In this document: in pieces, positions 22,485 to 24,928 of the stretch
Layout: every line of letters begins with the position of its first letter
Position numbering within the stretch: the stretch's first letter is position 1
Made by a program: the position numbers and the translations under genes
Notes under the pieces: model-generated
Told to the model about the DNA's origin: nothing
Seen by the model: only the letters and a program-made list of their open reading frames with translations
Databases searched by the model: none
Origin: an uncultured Bdellovibrionales bacterium
GTDB taxonomy: Bacteria > Bdellovibrionota > Bdellovibrionia > Bdellovibrionales > JAMPXM01
Length of the DNA stretch: 24,928 nt
Direction of reading: 5' to 3'
Assembly: GCA_937927435.1 (NCBI GenBank)
Contig: CALBDW010000091.1
Location: forward strand, 1 to 24,928

Positions 22485-23297
22485 TCAAGAAAAAGAGCTG
22501 ATGTCGACGCGCTCAAGGGCGGGGATTTCGTAGGGCCGCATGAGGCGGGCGGCCACTTCCGCGAAGCTTGGCGATGCATCCGTGATCAGAAGCTGGAGAG
22601 GTTTGCGTGCGCTCGAAACTCCTAGAACGCCGCTTTCAAAGTCCATCGCGAGGCGCGCCGCCACGGCGACAGGGCTATCGATTAAATTGATATGCGGTCC
22701 CACCACGCGCCGTAGGCCGTTGAACAAGACAGGGTAGTGCGTGCATCCGAGAATCAGGGTGTCGATTCCGTGTTCCAAAACAGGGTGCACGTACCGGTGG
22801 ATGACGAGATTCGTAAGAGGATCGTCTTCCCAGCCTTCCTCCACGAGCGGGACAAGAAGCGAGCAAGCTTGTTGAACGACGAAAACGTCCGGGGCGATTT
22901 TCTTGAGCGCGTTCACGTAAGCTTCGGCCTGTACGGTTGCGCGCGTTCCTAAAACACCGATGCGGCGGTTGAACGAAGCCTGCAGCGCCGCTTGGGCTCC
23001 GGGTTCAATCACGTTGTAAATGGGAAGTCCGAAGTCCAATTCCTTTTTGAGCAAAATCGTTGAAGCCGAGTTGCAAGCGACAACGATCGCTTTCACGTCG
23101 CGGGAGAGAAGGTATCGGACGTTTTGAACGAGGTAACGTTCGATTGTTTCGGCGCTTTTGGTTCCGTAGGGAAGGCGGGCTGTGTCGCCGAGATAAACGA
23201 ATGACTCGTTCGGAAAAGCGCCGATCAGGTGCTTTAAGACCGTGAGTCCTCCGATTCCGGAATCAAACAACCCGATCGCTCTTTCGTCTTTTTTCAT
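22485..23297 (-). CDS. murI: Glutamate racemase
   Basis: The product has 270 residues, a typical size. MurI interconverts L- and D-glutamate for peptidoglycan synthesis without a cofactor, using two cysteines: Cys75 in VVACNSAS and Cys185 in LGCTHYP, both present. The start motif IGLFDSGIGGLTVL with catalytic Asp12 and the YLGDTARLPYGTKS segment are intact. ATG 23297 is preceded only by a weak GGGA site. It is first of a probable minus-strand run murI-mpaA-dapD-TIGR02147 and has a leader hairpin at 23325-23348. Confidence 0.96.
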   Translation of the reverse strand: MKKDERAIGLFDSGIGGLTVLKHLIGAFPNESFVYLGDTARLPYGTKSAETIERYLVQNVRYLLSRDVKAIVVACNSASTILLKKELDFGLPIYNVIEPGAQAALQASFNRRIGVLGTRATVQAEAYVNALKKIAPDVFVVQQACSLLVPLVEEGWEDDPLTNLVIHRYVHPVLEHGIDTLILGCTHYPVLFNGLRRVVGPHINLIDSPVAVAARLAMDFESGVLGVSSARKPLQLLITDASPSFAEVAARLMRPYEIPALERVDISSFS

Positions 23298-23324
23298 GGA
23301 ATCCCAAGAAGTTGAAAATCAGGG

Positions 23325-23348
23325 CTTGGAACTCATCCTGAGTCCAAG
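23325..23348 (-). promoter_or_regulatory. Leader hairpin upstream of murI
   Basis: CTTGG-ACTC and GAGT-CCAAG form a 9-bp stem with a single bulged A and a 5-nt loop, about 28 nt before the murI start on the minus strand. It may be a leader structure; no regulator is known. Confidence 0.3.
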
Positions 23349-23397
23349 TTCCCCCGCGCTCAGGCATCCCATTCTGTGAACGCCGGTGGTGAAGCGC

Positions 23398-23423
23398 GAG
23401 TTCTCGATTCGAATCGAGAGCTC
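23398..23423. promoter_or_regulatory. 26-bp near-perfect palindrome
   Basis: The two 13-bp halves, centred between 23410 and 23411, are exact reverse complements except one position; the inner 18 bp (TCTCGATTCGAATCGAGA) are perfect. With no loop it resembles a dimer operator more than a terminator. It lies 100 nt upstream of murI and 41 nt upstream of the small ORF at 23465. Confidence 0.5.
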
Positions 23424-23464
23424 TTTACAGAAAACTCATCCTAGGAAGTCTTTGGAGATTTCTT

Positions 23465-23605
23465 ATGAGAGACTCGTTCAAGCCGAAAGTGCGACTGAAA
23501 AAGTCTTCTTATCGCAGCTCGCGCGCCACCCATTCCAGGCTAAGCACCCCCCAAAAGGGCGTCAACGGTTTTGGGAAATGCGCCATTTGTCATCGTGACA
23601 TTTGA
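23465..23605 (+). CDS. Possible 46-residue basic protein with CxxCH motif
   Basis: The ATG follows GGAG at about 8 nt spacing. The product is very basic (RDSFKPKVRLKKSSYRSSRA) and ends GFGKCAICHRDI. The CxxCH-type end could bind zinc; a c-type haem is unlikely because no signal peptide is present. Codon use looks ordinary for the window. It overlaps the convergent membrane-protein gene by 16 bp and has a strong palindrome upstream. I recognise no family, and chance cannot be excluded at this size. Confidence 0.4.
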   Translation: MRDSFKPKVRLKKSSYRSSRATHSRLSTPQKGVNGFGKCAICHRDI

Positions 23606-24372
23606 TGAGTGGTCTGGTCGGGGGTCGAGGGCTCGATTTTTGGCACGTTTCGAAAAAGTCCCCTAAATAACTCCAGCAGGAAGGCCGTACAGACGAGATT
23701 GATGAAGAGCGTCAATATCCATCCGAGACTCACACCGAAGGGGTTGGCGATAAAACTATGGCTGCCACCCGCCAGCGCCAGGTCTTCGGCCATCCAGACG
23801 AGGATGGCGGAGACTACGAGGGTCATCGTAAGGAGCCAGAAGTGACCTCGGCTCAGCTCCCGGCTTGCCTGCAAAGCGTCAGCATCGCCTCTTAAATAGG
23901 CGCGGTCGAGAGTGACCACGAAGGGCACAAAGGCGAGGCGAACATATTCGACAAGCGCGGGAACGATCAAAAGCGGGAGTCGCCAGATCACCGCGGCGAG
24001 GCTTCGCACTTGTTCAACCATCAATTGGTTGAAGCGGGAGCGGAGGGGCGCGGACTCCCACTCGTGGGGCGTCAGGATCGCAGAGCAAATGACTAGGGTC
24101 CAAAGAGCGGACCACAAGAATGTTAAAAAGAGTTCGAACGCGGCAAAGAGCGCGATCAGCAGAATGTCTTCGCGACCGAAGGCGTAGATTTGATCCGTTG
24201 CGTAGGCAAAGAACTGAGTGGCCAAGGCTTGAAGCACGTGAAGGCCGACGAGGATAAACCACGCCTCCCGCCAAATATGAGCCGAAGTCGGTAGGACAAG
24301 TCGGATCGCTTCGAGAAAAAGGCGGAGTGATGGCCGGGGCTTTGCGCCGGAGAGTAAACTCGTGTCAACCAT
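23590..24372 (-). CDS. Polytopic membrane protein of unknown function
   Basis: The product has 260 residues and about five to six hydrophobic helices (AWFILVGLHVLQALATQFF; ILLIALFAAFELFLTFLW; IWRLPLLIVPALVEYV; FWLLTMTLVVSAILVW; LGWILTLFINLVCTAFLLEL). The segment DALQASRELSRGHFW resembles the AL..S..L.rG motif of YciC- or GlpQ-membrane-domain-like proteins, a weak hint. ATG 24372 is chosen because upstream in-frame codons run into the tRNA-Leu gene. It has no recognisable ribosome site. The gene is divergent from tRNA-Leu. Confidence 0.72.
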   Translation of the reverse strand: MVDTSLLSGAKPRPSLRLFLEAIRLVLPTSAHIWREAWFILVGLHVLQALATQFFAYATDQIYAFGREDILLIALFAAFELFLTFLWSALWTLVICSAILTPHEWESAPLRSRFNQLMVEQVRSLAAVIWRLPLLIVPALVEYVRLAFVPFVVTLDRAYLRGDADALQASRELSRGHFWLLTMTLVVSAILVWMAEDLALAGGSHSFIANPFGVSLGWILTLFINLVCTAFLLELFRGLFRNVPKIEPSTPDQTTHQMSR

Positions 24373-24469
24373 GGGCTTTATCAACGGTAGCAAGAAAATC
24401 ACGTCGTGGGCAGTCAAAACTAAGTATTGGACATTTGTGGCTCCGGCATGGTTATTCTTTTCAGCAATA

Positions 24470-24826
24470 GCCCGAGTGGCGGAATTGGTAGACGCACAGG
24501 ACTTCAATTGGAGCCTTGAGGGGGAAACCTTTCAAGTGGACGCGGGGATAACGGTGAACGCTCCACTCGCAAGCTTCCCGCAAAGCTTGTGAGCTGCCAA
24601 CACCGTGGGAACGCCTGAAAGAGGTTACGAACTTCTAAAGGCGAGCGCCGTAGAGACTAGATACCCGCGCACCTAAACTCGTGATCGAGCAAGGTGAAGA
24701 TATAGTCCAGACCACGAACGCCGCGCCGGAATAAAAGGGCGCGAGCGGCGATGAAAATCGAAGTGGTAAGAAAATCCTGGGACCCCTCACCGGGTCGTGC
24801 CGGTTCAAGTCCGGCCTCGGGCACCA
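24470..24826 (+). tRNA. tRNA-Leu (anticodon UAA), interrupted by a group I intron
   Basis: Exon 1 is 24470-24504 and exon 2 is 24771-24826. Joined, they give a complete class II tRNA: acceptor GCCCGAG/CTCGGGC, D arm GGAATTGGTAGAC, anticodon arm CAGGA-CTTAAAA-TCCTG with anticodon TAA, a long variable arm (GGGACCCCTCACCGGGTC region), T arm GGTTCAAGTCC and encoded CCA. The break falls between the first and second anticodon bases. A weak promoter-like TTGGAC at 24427-24432 lies upstream, and a terminator follows at 24833. The mature tRNA reads UUA and, by wobble, UUG codons. Confidence 0.95.
24505..24770 (+). other. Self-splicing group I intron in tRNA-Leu anticodon
   Basis: 266 nt without an endonuclease ORF. 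The 5' exon ends CUU and can pair with GAG at 24511-24513 (P1 with a U-G pair at the splice site); the intron ends in G. P7 is formed by GACT (24655-24658) and AGTC (24704-24707), within the hallmark stretches GTAGAGACTAGATA and GAAGATATAGTCC. P8 is CACCT/AGGTG capped by CTCG/CGAG, P6 is CGCCT/AGGCG, and P9 is ACCAC/GTGGT with a GC-rich P9.1. The layout and insertion site match the cyanobacterial tRNA-Leu(UAA) intron (IC3-type). Self-splicing is expected but not shown. Confidence 0.93.
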
Positions 24827-24832
24827 TTTCAG

Positions 24833-24852
24833 AACCCACCTCCTGGGTTTTT
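24833..24852 (+). terminator. Terminator of tRNA-Leu
   Basis: AACCCA (24833-24838), loop CCTCC and TGGGTT (24844-24849) are followed by further T residues to 24852, seven nt after the tRNA CCA end. It is a short but typical rho-independent form. Confidence 0.65.
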
Positions 24853-24853
24853 G

Positions 24854-24883
24854 GGCTCTTCTCACGGCTCTTCTGGCTCTTCT
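24854..24883 (+). repeat. Three copies of GGCTCTTCT
   Basis: The 9-mer occurs at 24854-24862, 24866-24874 and 24875-24883; the first and third are followed by CAC. This short tandem-like array directly follows the tRNA-Leu terminator. Its function is unknown. Confidence 0.5.
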
Positions 24884-24928
24884 CACTTAACTGGACATCG
24901 TTTCAAAATTCTTTTGTAAGACAAGCAC

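Noticed and set aside
24362..24592. Plus-strand open frame containing VAELVDAQDF
   Set aside because: It is the forward translation of the tRNA-Leu 5' exon and intron start, not a gene.
24635..24886. Minus-strand open frame with a CPRPDLNRHDPVRGPR-like translation
   Set aside because: This is the well-known false protein made by reading the tRNA-Leu gene backwards; the tRNA explains the sequence.
1..24928. CRISPR array, prophage or insertion sequence
   Set aside because: No regularly spaced repeats, transposase, integrase or phage structural genes were seen in any frame.

Overview
The window looks like chromosomal DNA of a Gram-negative (diderm) bacterium with moderately high GC. LPS (Kdo and heptosyl-type transferases), Mla lipid transport, Lol-type lipoprotein sorting, several predicted outer-membrane beta-barrels and DAP-type peptidoglycan genes all point to two membranes. 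A TIGR02147-family protein (a family found mainly in Bdellovibrio relatives and Fibrobacter) and a pair of small XRE proteins with a shared SPQFVSNWERG helix suggest Bdellovibrionota. The lineage call is inference from gene content.

Layout. 1-2860: structured leader, outer-membrane-type protein and a lipoprotein. 2843-5638 (minus): XRE regulator, GT9 heptosyltransferase-like gene, waaA, ending in a stem shared with the convergent lipoprotein gene. 5639-6143: regulatory gap between two divergent, paralogous XRE genes. 6144-7769: second XRE gene, YahK-like zinc alcohol dehydrogenase, strong stem-loop. 7782-10978: mostly minus-strand housekeeping and accessory genes (YceI-like, CoA-binding, DUF3597, DUF218, ridA, small barrel). 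11172-11247: tRNA-Ala(GGC) with a good promoter. 11265-15505: redox locus in which a RegB/RegA-type two-component system and a His-rich YtkA-like protein (plus) are divergent from redoxin, YtkA-like protein and outer-membrane protein (minus). 15583-18747: mlaE-mlaF-mlaD plus one unknown gene. 18793-20115: lolC/lolE. 20079-23297 (minus): murI, an MpaA-like amidase, dapD and the TIGR02147 gene. 23465-24372: a small cysteine-containing ORF and a polytopic membrane protein. 24470-24826: tRNA-Leu(UAA) interrupted by a 266-nt group I intron.

How the genes work together. Much of the window serves the envelope: LPS core, phospholipid trafficking, lipoprotein release, and a peptidoglycan set in which one enzyme makes D-Glu, another is needed for DAP and a third is predicted to cleave the D-Glu-DAP bond. 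The redox locus joins a quinone/thiol-sensing type kinase to periplasmic proteins rich in Met, His and Cys, which suggests metal or respiratory redox homeostasis.

Most notable: (1) a group I intron in tRNA-Leu(UAA) outside cyanobacteria; (2) an MlaF ATPase in which the Walker A Lys, Q-loop Gln, Walker B Glu and switch His are all replaced while the frame and operon are intact; (3) the symmetric RegBA/YtkA locus; (4) several overlapping or start-adjacent hairpins that look regulatory.
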